Below, one piece after another: positions 1 to 9,677 of a stretch of DNA of 40,943 nt. Position numbers and translations under genes: made by a program. The notes below the pieces were generated by a model. That model ran no database searches. It saw only the letters and a program-made list of their open reading frames with translations, and was not told where the DNA came from. This DNA is from Pirellulaceae bacterium (GTDB lineage: Bacteria; Planctomycetota; Planctomycetia; Pirellulales; Pirellulaceae), in the NCBI GenBank assembly GCA_024102795.1, contig JAGFJK010000438.1, positions 1-40,943 of the forward strand. The letters run 5' to 3'. Positions within the stretch are counted from its first letter, which is position 1. Every line of letters begins with the position of its first letter.

Positions 1-1920
1 CGGCACCGGCATAAGCTGCTGGCCGGCGGCCTGCGCGCCGGCGCCCGCGGTCGGCTGGCTGCCGGCGGGTGATTCGTTCGCTGCGGAATCCGCTTCGCCA
101 AACCGCAAAGTGCCCACAAGCTGATAGGCCGTGGTCGGCTGATATGATTCGTCGTAGGCGATGGCGTCCAGTCGGATCGGCTCACCCGGACGGTAGATGA
201 CTTTGTCGGTTTCGACGTGCAGCCGCTTGTTGCCGGCGATCGAGTTTTCACTCAACCAGTGGATCACGTTTCGCCAGAACTTGCGGAAATAGCGGTTATC
301 GCCCCGGCCCCACTGGCGTTCGAAGGTCTGGCCCCAGTAGGCGGTCGAGTCGGTGGACATGGCGAAGGTGCGGCCGCGACCGTATGTTTCGGCGGAGAAG
401 ACGGCCATCTGACCAATCTGCGGCAACGACTCGCGCGTCGTTCCCAGCAGGATCGCCGCCGGCTTGAGCCGCTGCACGATGTTGGTGCCATAGAAGACGG
501 GCATCAGCGCCAGCGCCTGCCGGTTCTGCTCGGGGTCTTCCTCCAGCCGCCAGATCGGGTGCGACTGCACGTTGTCGGGAATCTGCACCGAGAACGTTTG
601 CGTATAGTAGCCGCTTCCCAGCGTCCCGCCGCTCATGTCGACCGGAATCAGTTGGTCCCAGACCGTCTGGTCCCACTTTCCGGCGCCGAAGCTGGTATGG
701 CCGCCGACCATGGCAAAGCCGCCGCCCCGCTGCCCGACCAACTCGGCGGTCCAGTCGAGTTGCTCGCGCGTGAAGGCGCCCCGCGAGATGTCGCTGCAAA
801 TCACCACGTCGTATTGAAACAATTCCTCGCGCGTCGCTGGATAACCCTTGTACGGATCGTCAACCCGCTGCAGCCGCGGGCGGGCCGCATACTGTTCGTT
901 GACGACCATCGAGACGCATTCGATGTTCGGGTCCTCCACCAGGGCGTCGTGGATGAACCGGTACTCATTGCCCACAGTGCCTTCCATGTACAAGACGCGG
1001 ATTCGCCGATCGCCGCTCAGCAACTGGAAGGGAACCCGGTTATTCTCCAGAATCGCCTCGCCCTCCAGCGCGGGTACTTCCACTTGCAACCGGCCCAGCC
1101 GGCGATCCGCCTCGACGACCAGCTCGCAGCGCTGCGGCTGGGCCGACAGCGTGATCGGCAGCGTGGCCAGCGGCGCGGCTTGCGGCTGATCTGCCGGCCT
1201 GATCTGGACCTCGACCCGCTGGTTGTCGAAGCCGTGGCTGCCGATCGTCACGGCAATGCTGACTTTCGTGCCCGAGGCCACTCGGCGAGGCACAATCAGC
1301 TCCTGAATCGCCACGTCGCCCCGGACCGACTTGTCGCCGACCGGAAACACGTGGACCGGCACCTTGAAATGGCGGAAGGCGGCCGCCACCTCGTCCCAGG
1401 GTTCCTGATCGCTGCGCGTGCCGTCCGAGAACACGACGACCGCCTTGGGCACGTCCTGCTCGAATCGCTGGGGCAGCGCCAGCAGCGCTCCGCCCAGCCG
1501 CGTGGCTGCGTCCAGCGGCTGGAGCTGCGGTACACTGGGAGCGGCCGCCAACTGTTCACCGAACCGATAGAACGCCACGCGCGGCCGATCGTCGGCCGGC
1601 AACCCCCGTTCGGCGGCGGCAATCGCCTGCTTCACCTGGTCCAGCCGGCTGACCGGACGGTCCAGCGACATGCTGCGCGAGGTGTCGACCAGGTAGGTGA
1701 CTCGCGCCGGACGGGGCGGCAGCCGCGTCTCGTCACGCCGCGTGGGGCTGAGCAGGATCAGCAGCAAGCCGCCCAGCACGAGCAACCGGGGCACGAACAG
1801 CCACCATCGCCGCAGTTGGGCTGAAATGGCGATTCGCCGGGCCACGACGACCACCGCGATCAGCGCACCCGCCGTGACCAGATACACGTACCACGGATAA
1901 GGTTGGGTCCACTGAATCAT
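1..1920 (-). CDS. VWA domain / glutamine amidotransferase-like membrane protein (3' end outside window)
   Basis: Open for 640 codons from ATG 1918-1920 to the window edge, so the C-terminus is missing. Two hydrophobic segments (about residues 11-27 and 41-57) are followed by a von Willebrand A fold with MIDAS motif D79-T-S81-R-S83 and a strand reading VVVFSDGTRSD. A later part (MVGGHTSFGAGKW) resembles the class I amidotransferase-like domain that often follows VWA in planctomycete membrane proteins. The start overlaps the stop of the upstream gene by ATGA (1917-1920), which indicates translational coupling with the DUF4175-like gene. Family knowledge: such proteins sit in BatA/MoxR-like clusters of unclear function. 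The family call is good; the biological role is unknown. Confidence 0.85.
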   Translation of the reverse strand, partial: MIQWTQPYPWYVYLVTAGALIAVVVVARRIAISAQLRRWWLFVPRLLVLGGLLLILLSPTRRDETRLPPRPARVTYLVDTSRSMSLDRPVSRLDQVKQAIAAAERGLPADDRPRVAFYRFGEQLAAAPSVPQLQPLDAATRLGGALLALPQRFEQDVPKAVVVFSDGTRSDQEPWDEVAAAFRHFKVPVHVFPVGDKSVRGDVAIQELIVPRRVASGTKVSIAVTIGSHGFDNQRVEVQIRPADQPQAAPLATLPITLSAQPQRCELVVEADRRLGRLQVEVPALEGEAILENNRVPFQLLSGDRRIRVLYMEGTVGNEYRFIHDALVEDPNIECVSMVVNEQYAARPRLQRVDDPYKGYPATREELFQYDVVICSDISRGAFTREQLDWTAELVGQRGGGFAMVGGHTSFGAGKWDQTVWDQLIPVDMSGGTLGSGYYTQTFSVQIPDNVQSHPIWRLEEDPEQNRQALALMPVFYGTNIVQRLKPAAILLGTTRESLPQIGQMAVFSAETYGRGRTFAMSTDSTAYWGQTFERQWGRGDNRYFRKFWRNVIHWLSENSIAGNKRLHVETDKVIYRPGEPIRLDAIAYDESYQPTTAYQLVGTLRFGEADSAANESPAGSQPTAGAGAQAAGQQLMPVP

Positions 1921-3800
1921 CGCAAGTCGTCGGACAGCTCTCGATAGTACTGCTCGACCAGCTCGCGATACTCCGGCGGAACCGCTTCGTCCGATTCTTG
2001 CAGAACGCTGGCCAGGATCGCTTCCTGGACACGAGCTTGCAAGGCGCGCGAAAGCTCGCGCAGGCCCTCGGCCAGCGTCTCGCGCGACCGGTTGAAACCG
2101 CTGTCCCGCGGCCGCTCGACGCTGGTTCCCGAACCGTTGCCCGGACCGCCTGACTGCGCCTGCTGGGTCTGCGAGCTGTCGCCAGGCTGGTTCCCGGAGC
2201 TGGAAGTGCCTGGTGAGTTGCCAGGACTCGTCGAGTTGCCAGGCTGCCCGGCGGGATCGCCTTGACTCTCGGTTCCCGCCTGGTCACCTGCCTGCGATTG
2301 GGACTGCCGCTGAGCGTCCAGCGCTTGAGCCAGCAACGGATCGCGGGCGGCCAGCGATTCGACCTGCCGTTGCAGCTCGGCGGCCCGCTGCTGCAGCAGG
2401 GCTTGCTCGTTCGCGTCGCTCCGCCGCGCATCAGCCAGCAGTTCGGCCACCAGCTTTTCCAACGCCACCAGCTCTTCCAATTGAGGCTGCAGCAGGCGCC
2501 CGCGCGCTCGCCGCAAACCGTCGGACAATTCTTCCAGGCCGCGAGCTGCGTGGTCGGCTGACTCGCCGGCTCGCGCCACTTGCCCAGCCTCGGCCTCGGC
2601 CGCCGCTCCGCGCATCGTGCGGGCCAGCTCTCGCGGCGGATTCGCCTGGCGCACCTCGTCAATCATCTGCCGCGCTTCGCGCGTCTGCTCCACCGCGTCG
2701 GTGGTCACCCGATCCAGCAAGTCGGCCAGCAGGTCCGTCGTCCCCGCCAGAACCCGCTGCGCTTGAGGCAACTCGCTGCCGTCCCGCGGCGCCCCGGCCT
2801 GGTCGCCAAGCTGCCCGGCCAATTCGCGTTGCTGCCGAGCCAACCGGTCAGCCATCCGCTGTGCATGCCCCAGCCGCTGCCCAAAGTCGGCCGCGTTCAG
2901 GGCCGCCAGATGCTCGGCCAATTCGTCCAGTTGTTCGGCCGTCTCGGCGGCCCGTTCGGACGCCTGATCGGCCTGATCGCCCGCCAGATCCTGCAAGCTG
3001 GACTCGATCGCCTCGGCCGCCTGCTCCATCCGCTGCGGAGCGGTCTGGCCCGAACTGCCCGATTGCTGCAACTGCTGGGCAAGCTGGCGAGCGGCCTCCA
3101 GCGCCTGCCGCTGACGCTCCGCCAGAGTCTGCGGGGCCCCTGGCGACTGCTGCCCGGACTGGGACTGCTGCCCAGTCTGCGATTGCTGACCGGATTGCGA
3201 CTGTTGACCGGATTGCGACTGCTGACCGGATTGCGACTGCTGACCAGACTGTGATTGCTGACCAGACTGCGATTGCTGCTCGGACTGTCGCTGGCTTTCG
3301 CTGGGCGACTGGCTGCTGCTGGACCGCACGTCCTCGGACCATTTCCGCTGCTGGTCGGCCAGTTCGCAGATCTGGTCCCGCAATTCGGAAAGTTGCTGCT
3401 CCTGTTCCGGCTGCTTGGGGTCTTCCGGCGGCCGGAGTTTCTGCTGTTGCTGGCGGTCGAACTGCCGGCACTGCGAGGCGGACGAACTGTTGCTCATCTT
3501 GAGAATCTGCCGCAGATTCTGGCGAGCGCGGATCAGCGAGCACAGCGCCTGCTCCTGGCCGGCCTGGGCCTCGGGCAGGTTGGGCGCGGCCAGACCATCC
3601 AGCGCTTCGCGCATGGCGACCAGGGCGTCCTCCAGCGGCGGCATCGGGCCGAACTGCAACAGCCCATTGGTAAACTCGGTCGTCGCGTCCAGCAGCTCCT
3701 GCTGGTTGGTGGTGATGCGTTGCAGCGTGTCGGCGGCGACGGGGGTTTGCTGAGCGACGGTGAAGGTGCGGCGAAGATTGTCACGTTGACGGGCGATCAA
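1917..3800 (-). CDS. DUF4175-like protein, C-terminal coiled-coil half (follows an in-frame TGA)
   Basis: 627 residues counted from TTG 3798-3800, almost entirely Gln/Ala/Glu/Arg-rich helix. A low-complexity stretch of repeated SGQQSQ units and a Gly/Ser/Gln-rich linker near the C-terminus are visible. There is no ATG start. The frame is open back to a TGA at 3828-3830 that is exactly the stop codon of the upstream gene, and both genes are in the same frame with about nine codons between. The first residues (LEELIARQRDNLRRTF) look like an internal segment of a long planctomycete DUF4175-type protein, so this is probably the second half of one protein. It overlaps the downstream VWA gene by ATGA. 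Inference: this is a split gene, a readthrough product, or a sequence error. Confidence 0.7.
   Translation of the reverse strand: MIARQRDNLRRTFTVAQQTPVAADTLQRITTNQQELLDATTEFTNGLLQFGPMPPLEDALVAMREALDGLAAPNLPEAQAGQEQALCSLIRARQNLRQILKMSNSSSASQCRQFDRQQQQKLRPPEDPKQPEQEQQLSELRDQICELADQQRKWSEDVRSSSSQSPSESQRQSEQQSQSGQQSQSGQQSQSGQQSQSGQQSQSGQQSQTGQQSQSGQQSPGAPQTLAERQRQALEAARQLAQQLQQSGSSGQTAPQRMEQAAEAIESSLQDLAGDQADQASERAAETAEQLDELAEHLAALNAADFGQRLGHAQRMADRLARQQRELAGQLGDQAGAPRDGSELPQAQRVLAGTTDLLADLLDRVTTDAVEQTREARQMIDEVRQANPPRELARTMRGAAAEAEAGQVARAGESADHAARGLEELSDGLRRARGRLLQPQLEELVALEKLVAELLADARRSDANEQALLQQRAAELQRQVESLAARDPLLAQALDAQRQSQSQAGDQAGTESQGDPAGQPGNSTSPGNSPGTSSSGNQPGDSSQTQQAQSGGPGNGSGTSVERPRDSGFNRSRETLAEGLRELSRALQARVQEAILASVLQESDEAVPPEYRELVEQYYRELSDDLR
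3145..3288 (-). repeat. 18-bp tandem repeat encoding SGQQSQ units
   Basis: About seven to eight imperfect 18-bp copies (tgctgaccggattgcgac and variants) in frame within the coiled-coil gene, encoding a Gln/Ser/Gly-rich linker. The copy number probably varies by slippage without breaking the frame. Confidence 0.8.
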
Positions 3801-3827
3801 CTCTTCCAGAGTTGTGGACGTACCGTT

Positions 3828-5564
3828 TCACGTGCCGCCGCTGGCCGGCAGAATCTCGTATTCCCGTTTGAACGGCCGGATATCAATGAACCGCAGCTCG
3901 GTGGTCGTCCGCCGCGGGCCATCGGGATGGTTGTCCTCGACAAACGCATGGTACGTCACGGCATCCTGATGCGTCAGCGGAAACTGTTCCAATGACAGCA
4001 CCGGACGCACTTGCATCTCACGCGGCTGGTCCGCGTCGAACTGCTGCGACCACAAGGTCCGCGGCGGCTCGTCGCCGATCTGGTACAGGATGCCGACCTG
4101 TCGCAGACCAAAATCATCGCCAGCCTCCACGGCCAAGGTGACTTCCGTGGTGGGAATCACCTCCAGGTCCTCCGCCGGTTCGACAAACCGCACGCGGGGC
4201 CGAGCGTCCGGTTGTACCTGGATCCGCAGCCGGGGCGATTCGAACGTGATGCCGTCGGCCGCGGCCGCCGTGATCAGGCACGTCAGCGATTCCTTCATGG
4301 CCGGAAGCGTGGTTTGCAAATGAGTGCCGGCGATGGTCACTTCGCGAGCCTGATCGGCCAGCGGCTGCCCGTTCTCGTCCAGCGGGATCAGCCGAGCGTC
4401 GGCCGGGGACCGGTTCATTATCAGATCCAACCGCACGGTCGCGCCCTCGATCACCTTCAGGTCCAGGCTCTCCGTGGTTTCCGGAGCCCGCCCGGTATAG
4501 GCGGGCGATTCGACGTGGGCGGTGAACTGCTGCATTTCCAGCGGCTGCAGCACGCGGAGCTGCCAGACCTGGCTGTCCAGCGGCCCGGCCACAACCTTGT
4601 ATTCCAGATCTTCCTGGCAATCGGCGATCGTGGCCAGCAACTGACCGACCAGCGGGTCTGACGCACGCCGGTTTTCGCCCGGCGACTGCTCGCCGCCAGC
4701 ATCGTTCGTCAGCGTCCGCCGAGAATCCGTCAGCGCCTTGGGGTTCCCGGCCTCGGCAGTGCTGAATTCGGCATCTGCTTCGGTATCCGCTTCAGATTCC
4801 CGCACCGGCAGCAGCGGCAGGCGGGTCCAGGGCTGCTGTGAACCGGAGGGTCGATACAGCAGTTCGGCCTGCCGGACCGGTCGGCCAGTAACCTCGGCCG
4901 CGATCACGGCGTCTTGCCCCGCCCGTACCGGCTGGTCCAGTGGCGTGACCGTGACCTGCGTGTACTGCAGGGGCAGCAGCAGGGCCCGGCCCAGGCTGAT
5001 CCAGAGTTCTGAATTGGCCAGCAGGCAGGCCAGTCCCAGAACCAGGGCCGCACCGACGGCCAGCCAGGTAAGCCACACAGGGCGGCTGCGGGCGACTTGC
5101 CCGAAGTCCACGTCGGCCGTGTACAACTGCGTGTCCGCCTGCATCAGCGAGACGATGCCGGGAGCGGCCGGCGCGGTCTGCTCGTCGGGGTCCCCATAGT
5201 CGCGGCTGGTGCGGATCCGCTGACCATACTGCGGATAGTGCGATTCGACATCGGCCGCCGCGTCGGCGGCGGTATAGTTGTATCGTTGGCGAGCGGCTTG
5301 AACGGCAGTCCACACGACGGCGCCGATCGCGCCCAGCAGCCCGATCGCCCTGGCTGCCCAGGGCAATTCCAGCCGGTTGTCCAGCCAGACCAGCGCGGCC
5401 AGCAGAGCGCCCGCCAGCAGCACGCCGCGTCCCAGGTCGATCAATGCCCGCTGACGGAGCGTCCGGCGACGGAGCGACTCCAGCCGCTGCCGCACCGCAC
5501 TGGGAACCCGGTCGGCCCGATCCGCCGCTGCAGCCTCGGCGCGTGGTCGTTCGGCAATGCTCAT
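3828..5564 (-). CDS. DUF4175-like membrane protein, N-terminal half
   Basis: 578 residues from ATG 5562-5564 (MSIAERPRAEA), preceded by an AGGCGAGG-type ribosome site. An in-frame start 32 codons further upstream is less likely because it would overlap the phosphatase gene. Two hydrophobic segments near the N-terminus (LLAGALLAALVWLDNRL, AIGLLGAIGAVVWTAVQAA) and a third (WLAVGAALVLGLACLLA) are followed by beta-rich Ig-like segments (VTPLDQPVRAGQDAVIAAEV, PAYTGRAPETTESLDLKV). It ends KREYEILPASGGT-stop, and the next gene continues in the same frame directly after that TGA. The family is a planctomycete DUF4175-like protein anchored in the membrane; its function is unknown. Confidence 0.75.
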   Translation of the reverse strand: MSIAERPRAEAAAADRADRVPSAVRQRLESLRRRTLRQRALIDLGRGVLLAGALLAALVWLDNRLELPWAARAIGLLGAIGAVVWTAVQAARQRYNYTAADAAADVESHYPQYGQRIRTSRDYGDPDEQTAPAAPGIVSLMQADTQLYTADVDFGQVARSRPVWLTWLAVGAALVLGLACLLANSELWISLGRALLLPLQYTQVTVTPLDQPVRAGQDAVIAAEVTGRPVRQAELLYRPSGSQQPWTRLPLLPVRESEADTEADAEFSTAEAGNPKALTDSRRTLTNDAGGEQSPGENRRASDPLVGQLLATIADCQEDLEYKVVAGPLDSQVWQLRVLQPLEMQQFTAHVESPAYTGRAPETTESLDLKVIEGATVRLDLIMNRSPADARLIPLDENGQPLADQAREVTIAGTHLQTTLPAMKESLTCLITAAAADGITFESPRLRIQVQPDARPRVRFVEPAEDLEVIPTTEVTLAVEAGDDFGLRQVGILYQIGDEPPRTLWSQQFDADQPREMQVRPVLSLEQFPLTHQDAVTYHAFVEDNHPDGPRRTTTELRFIDIRPFKREYEILPASGGT

Positions 5565-5656
5565 CTGGCTGGCCTCGCCTTCCAATAGGTGGCCGCCGCA
5601 GCGGCGGCTGGCAAGAAAAACCCCGCCTTCGGTTCTCCCATGAATGGACGGCCGGG

Positions 5657-6544
5657 TCAAGTGTCAATGGACGTGGCGTCGTTCACTCCGCCGATCAGCC
5701 GCCAGGGGGCCAGCAGGTTGTCTTTCCAGGAAGGCTGGCTGCCGGTCGCCCGCAGCAGCACGACCGTCACGTCATCATCCGCCAGGTTCTGCGGGTTCGC
5801 GGCTCGCAGCGAGTCCAGCAAAGCGGGGATCAACCGTTCCGGCGCGACGCTGCCCAGCGACTGCAAAACGTCGCGCAACCCGTCGGTCCCCAGCAGCCGC
5901 TGCTCGGCGTCCCGCGACTCGCTCAACGCATCGCTGTACAGCAGCACCTGGTCGCCCGGCCGCAGGCGGGTTTCCAGCCCGGGATACTCGGCCTCGTCGG
6001 CCACGCCCAGCGGCGTGTTGGTGATCGAACCGGGCGCGGACGGCACTTCACTCAACGGCAGCCACTGGCCGGAATCGTGCCGCCGGATCAGCGGCAAGGG
6101 GTGGCCGGCGTTGGAAACAGCCAGCGACTGGGTAGGCGAGAAAAAAGTGCTGACCAGCGCGGTGGCAAAGCCTCCGTGCGCGGCCAGCTCACCGAACTCC
6201 TGGTTCATCGCCGCGGTAAACCTCCGCTGGCTGATCACGTTCACGTTGCGGCGCATCAGATCCCGCAAACCGCCGGCCAGAGCGGCCACGTCCTCGCCAT
6301 GCCCGCTCACGTCGGCCAGCAGGGTCCGGGTGATCCGACCGGAAGCGCACGACGAAACATAGTAAACGTCTCCCCCGCCGGCGGCGCTCTGGTGCGGCTG
6401 GCTGTAAATCCACACCTCAAGCCCCGGCATCTCGAATGCCCGTTCGACTTGCCGGTTCCCGCCCCAGACTTCCATGCACTGCATCCGCTGCGTGGGCGGC
6501 GTGGGCGGCGCCTGTGTCGGGTGGTCTGCAGTTTCAGCTTTCAT
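5657..6544 (-). CDS. SpoIIE/PP2C-type serine phosphatase
   Basis: 295 residues. Metal-binding and fold motifs of the PP2C-like SpoIIE/RsbU family are visible: GGGDVYYV near residue 57, ADVSGHGE near 76, SNAGHPLPLI near 143, RPGDQVLLYSDALSE near 195 and DDDVTVVLL close to the C-terminus. No sensor domain precedes it, so this is a bare catalytic unit of about the usual size. Family role: Mn/Mg-dependent dephosphorylation of a phosphoserine on an anti-anti-sigma factor or similar partner; no partner is visible here. It lies 92 bp upstream of the DUF4175-like gene on the same strand and is probably co-transcribed with it. The start is ATG 6542-6544. Confidence 0.88.
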   Translation of the reverse strand: MKAETADHPTQAPPTPPTQRMQCMEVWGGNRQVERAFEMPGLEVWIYSQPHQSAAGGGDVYYVSSCASGRITRTLLADVSGHGEDVAALAGGLRDLMRRNVNVISQRRFTAAMNQEFGELAAHGGFATALVSTFFSPTQSLAVSNAGHPLPLIRRHDSGQWLPLSEVPSAPGSITNTPLGVADEAEYPGLETRLRPGDQVLLYSDALSESRDAEQRLLGTDGLRDVLQSLGSVAPERLIPALLDSLRAANPQNLADDDVTVVLLRATGSQPSWKDNLLAPWRLIGGVNDATSIDT

Positions 6545-6678
6545 GGCACTGATCCGATTCCGGGCCGCTGTCGATCATGCCCGATGACCCGCTACAAATG
6601 TTGACTCTTTCCCTGGACAGGGTAGCCGACGGGCCTCGATCGGCAAGCGATCCTGGGTGGAATTCCCCGCCGCTCAGC

Positions 6679-8094
6679 TCAGCTCAGTTCGGGAATTGGC
6701 CGGCCACCCTCGACCACGATCGGCATCGGGCGACCGCGCGAGTTGAACCAGTGAGCGTTCAGGTCTATGCCCAGGTGCCGGAACGTGGTGGCCGCCAGGT
6801 CCTGCGGGCGCACCGGGCTGCTGGCAATGGCGCCGCCGCGGGAATCGGTCGCCCCGATCACCTGGCCGTGAGACAACCCGCCGCCCGCCAGAACCATCGA
6901 CATGACGTTGGTCCAATGGTCGCGTCCCGCTTCCTTGTTGATCACCGGCGACCGGCCAAACTCGCCCATCATCATCACCAGTGTCGAATCCAGCAGACCG
7001 CGCTGCTCCAGGTCGCTGACCAGCGTGTACAACGTCCGGTCGACCCGCGGCAGCAGAGGCTTGAGGCCCTTTTCGATGCCGCCCCAGCGGACGTTGTCGC
7101 CGTGGTGGTCGAAGTAGCCCCAGGCACCGCTGACCAGCACAAAGGTGACCCCCGCCTCGACCAGCCGCCGGGCCAGCAGTGCCTTCTGCCCGATGCTCTC
7201 GCTGCCGTACGCCGCTCGCATCGCCTCGGGCTCCGACGCCACGTCGAACGCCCGCTGCACCTTGCCCGACAGGACCATTTCGTAGGCCTGGCGAGTGTAC
7301 TGGTCCACGCGGTCCAGCGTCCGGTCGTGCTCCAGGTTGCGGTTGAACCGGTCCAGCGACCGCCGCAGACCGTCGCGGTCCTGAAGCCGCGCGACCTGAA
7401 TTCCTTCCGGCATGGCGAACTTGCCGGCCAGCTCGTGCCCCTTGACCGGCGCGTACGCGTTGCCCATGTCGCCCGACTCCCAGACGTCGGACACCCAGGA
7501 ATCGGCCAGCCCCACGAAGGCCGGCATCGCCGGATCGTTCGGCCCGCGGAACTTCGCCGCGACCGAACCGATCGACGGATAACCGCCGCCGTCGTTGCCG
7601 TCGTTGGTCCGGCGGGCGAGCGGGTTGCCCGCCTGCATGGTGATCGGCGTGTGGTTGCTGGCAGTGCAGTCGACCGAACGGATAATCGTCAACTTATCGG
7701 CGATCGAAGCCTGTAACGGCAGGTGTTCGGTGAACTGGACTCCCGGCAATTTCGTGGCAATGGCCGGGAACGGACTGCGGATTTCCTGAGGAGCGGCCGG
7801 CTTGGGGTCCCACATGTCGATGTGGCTTGGTCCGCCCGACAGCCAGAACAGGATCACGGCCTTGCGATCGCTTCCCCCGGCCGCCGCGCCCGCTCCCGAC
7901 GCCTGCTGCAAGGCCAGAAGCTGCGGCAACGTCAGGCCGCCGATCCCGGCCATTCCCACCTGCAGAAACCAGCGCCGCGAGCCCACTCGGACCAGGTCGG
8001 CCCCTGGCAAGCGGGCCGCTGCCGGCAAACGGCCAGCATGCTCACCGGCTGGCTGGGAACCACGATGGGGCGAGTGGGAAGAAGCAGGGAACAT
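6679..8094 (-). CDS. DUF1501 domain protein (exported, Tat-type signal)
   Basis: 471 residues from ATG 8092-8094, with AGGAG ten bases upstream; an in-frame start 16 codons earlier lacks such a site. The N-terminus carries SRRWFLQVGMAGIGG, a twin-arginine export signal. The body is a typical DUF1501 protein (alkaline-phosphatase-like fold): ILFWLSGGPSHIDMWDPKP, then GEFGRSPVINKEAGRDHW with the conserved Asp/His pair, and a C-terminal HLGIDL segment. It is the last of three co-oriented genes after a PSCyt1 protein and another DUF1501 protein, a typical planctomycete arrangement. Substrate and enzymatic activity are unknown. Confidence 0.9.
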   Translation of the reverse strand: MFPASSHSPHRGSQPAGEHAGRLPAAARLPGADLVRVGSRRWFLQVGMAGIGGLTLPQLLALQQASGAGAAAGGSDRKAVILFWLSGGPSHIDMWDPKPAAPQEIRSPFPAIATKLPGVQFTEHLPLQASIADKLTIIRSVDCTASNHTPITMQAGNPLARRTNDGNDGGGYPSIGSVAAKFRGPNDPAMPAFVGLADSWVSDVWESGDMGNAYAPVKGHELAGKFAMPEGIQVARLQDRDGLRRSLDRFNRNLEHDRTLDRVDQYTRQAYEMVLSGKVQRAFDVASEPEAMRAAYGSESIGQKALLARRLVEAGVTFVLVSGAWGYFDHHGDNVRWGGIEKGLKPLLPRVDRTLYTLVSDLEQRGLLDSTLVMMMGEFGRSPVINKEAGRDHWTNVMSMVLAGGGLSHGQVIGATDSRGGAIASSPVRPQDLAATTFRHLGIDLNAHWFNSRGRPMPIVVEGGRPIPELS

Positions 8095-8246
8095 CACGGG
8101 CAGGCTCCTGGGAACAATCGGCGACAACGGCAGGAGAGGCAAGCGGACTTTCGCGGGACCGGCTGAACTCGGTTAATCTATCAAAATACGTTGATCCGTG
8201 CAAACTTGGAAATTGCTGGCCCCTGTTTCCAGTTTCCCCACGGCGT

Positions 8247-9653
8247 TTATCTCAGGATCTCCCGAACCACCCGGCCGTGGACGTCGGTCAGGCGGTGGTC
8301 GCGGCCGCCGGAGCGGAAGGTCAGGCGCTCGTGGTCGATCCCCAACTGGTGCAGGATCGTGGCGTGAATGTCGTGGATCGTGACCGGGTTCTCGGCCACC
8401 GCTTCGCCGAAGTCGTTGGTGGTTCCGTAGGTCATGCCGCCGCGGATGCCGCCGCCGGCCAGGAAGATGGAGTAGCCGTTGATGTGATGATCTCGGCCGT
8501 CCTTGCCGGGGCTGTGCGGCGTACGCCCCATTTCGCCCGCCCAGACCACGAGCGTCTCATCCAGCAGGCCGCGCTGCTTGAGGTCGCGAATCAGCGCGGC
8601 GACCGACTGCTCGGTGATGCGGGCGTTCTTTTCGTGGTTCGCCTTGAGCGCCCCGTGCTGATCCCAGGGCGAATTGTTGCCATCGAAGCTGGGGCAGGTG
8701 ATCTCGATAAACCGCACGCCGGCTTCGACCAGCCGCCGCGCGCGAAGCGCTTGCATCGCGTAGTCGTTCTGATGCTCGTCCTGCGAACCAATGCCGTACA
8801 TCGTGTGGATATGCGCGGGCTCGGCGCTGATATCGCACCATCCCGGCAGCGCGGATTGCATGCGAAACGCGGTCTCATAGTTGGCGATCGCCGCCTCGAT
8901 CGCGTCGCCGTTCGAAGCCTGGCGGGCGAACGCCGTGTTCTGCTCCACCAGCAGGGCCAGCTTGCGGCGCTGCAGGTCGGCGGCGTCGGCGGGCACGATG
9001 TTGTCGACGGGAGCCCCCTTCGCCCGCACCATCGTCGCCTGATGGCTGGCCGGCAGATATGAGCTGCCGAAGTTCTCCATCCCACCGTTCGGCACCCAGT
9101 CGTTATTCAACAGCACATAGCCGGGAAGGTCGCGGATCTCGGTCCCCAGTCCATACGAGACCCACGCGCCAAGACTCGGATGCTGCCCCGTCACGCGGCC
9201 AGTATGCAGCAGCAGGTTCTGTTGCCCGTGCAGCGGCAGATGGCCGACCATCGAACGGATGACGCAGATCTCATCGGTCACTCGGGCAATGTGAGGGAAC
9301 AGGTCGCTGACCCAGAGGCCGCTTTCGCCCCGCTGCCGGAATTCCCAGGGGCTGGGGAGCCACATGCGGTTCCGATCGGTGTACAAGGCGTTCGTCGAAT
9401 GGTCTCCGACCTTCTCGCCCTCGTGCTTCTTCAGCATGGGCTTGGGATCGAACGTGTCCACGTGGCTGGGGCCGCCGTCCATGAAGCAGAAGACGACGCT
9501 GCGGACCGTCGGGGGGAAGTGCGGTCGGGGCGAGTGCGGTTTGCTGTCCGCTCGCCCCTCCTCGGCGAGCAAACCGGACAATGCCAGCCATCCAAAGCCG
9601 GTCGACGCCGTCTGCAGAAGCTGGCGACGAGTGACACGATGTTGAAACGACAT
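8247..9653 (-). CDS. DUF1501 domain protein (exported, Tat-type signal)
   Basis: 468 residues. The N-terminus TRRQLLQTASTGFGWLALSGLLA is a twin-arginine signal. The DUF1501 core is clear: VVFCFMDGGPSHVDTFDPKP, VWAGEMGRTPHSPGKDGRDHH and the C-terminal HQLGIDHERLTFRSGGRDHRLTD. It starts 24 bp after the stop of the PSCyt1 gene, so the two are almost certainly one operon. This PSCyt1-DUF1501 pair is a hallmark of planctomycetes. It is a paralogue of the next gene downstream, with only modest sequence similarity outside the motifs. Confidence 0.92.
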   Translation of the reverse strand: MSFQHRVTRRQLLQTASTGFGWLALSGLLAEEGRADSKPHSPRPHFPPTVRSVVFCFMDGGPSHVDTFDPKPMLKKHEGEKVGDHSTNALYTDRNRMWLPSPWEFRQRGESGLWVSDLFPHIARVTDEICVIRSMVGHLPLHGQQNLLLHTGRVTGQHPSLGAWVSYGLGTEIRDLPGYVLLNNDWVPNGGMENFGSSYLPASHQATMVRAKGAPVDNIVPADAADLQRRKLALLVEQNTAFARQASNGDAIEAAIANYETAFRMQSALPGWCDISAEPAHIHTMYGIGSQDEHQNDYAMQALRARRLVEAGVRFIEITCPSFDGNNSPWDQHGALKANHEKNARITEQSVAALIRDLKQRGLLDETLVVWAGEMGRTPHSPGKDGRDHHINGYSIFLAGGGIRGGMTYGTTNDFGEAVAENPVTIHDIHATILHQLGIDHERLTFRSGGRDHRLTDVHGRVVREILR

Positions 9654-9677
9654 GGCAGATCTCTACCGCGGAATCGC

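Noticed and set aside
217..1824. Long plus-strand open frame of 535 codons
   Set aside because: It lies antisense to the VWA gene, whose frame carries MIDAS and membrane motifs; the plus-strand product is Arg/Gln/His-rich and shows no domain. It is a GC-rich shadow.
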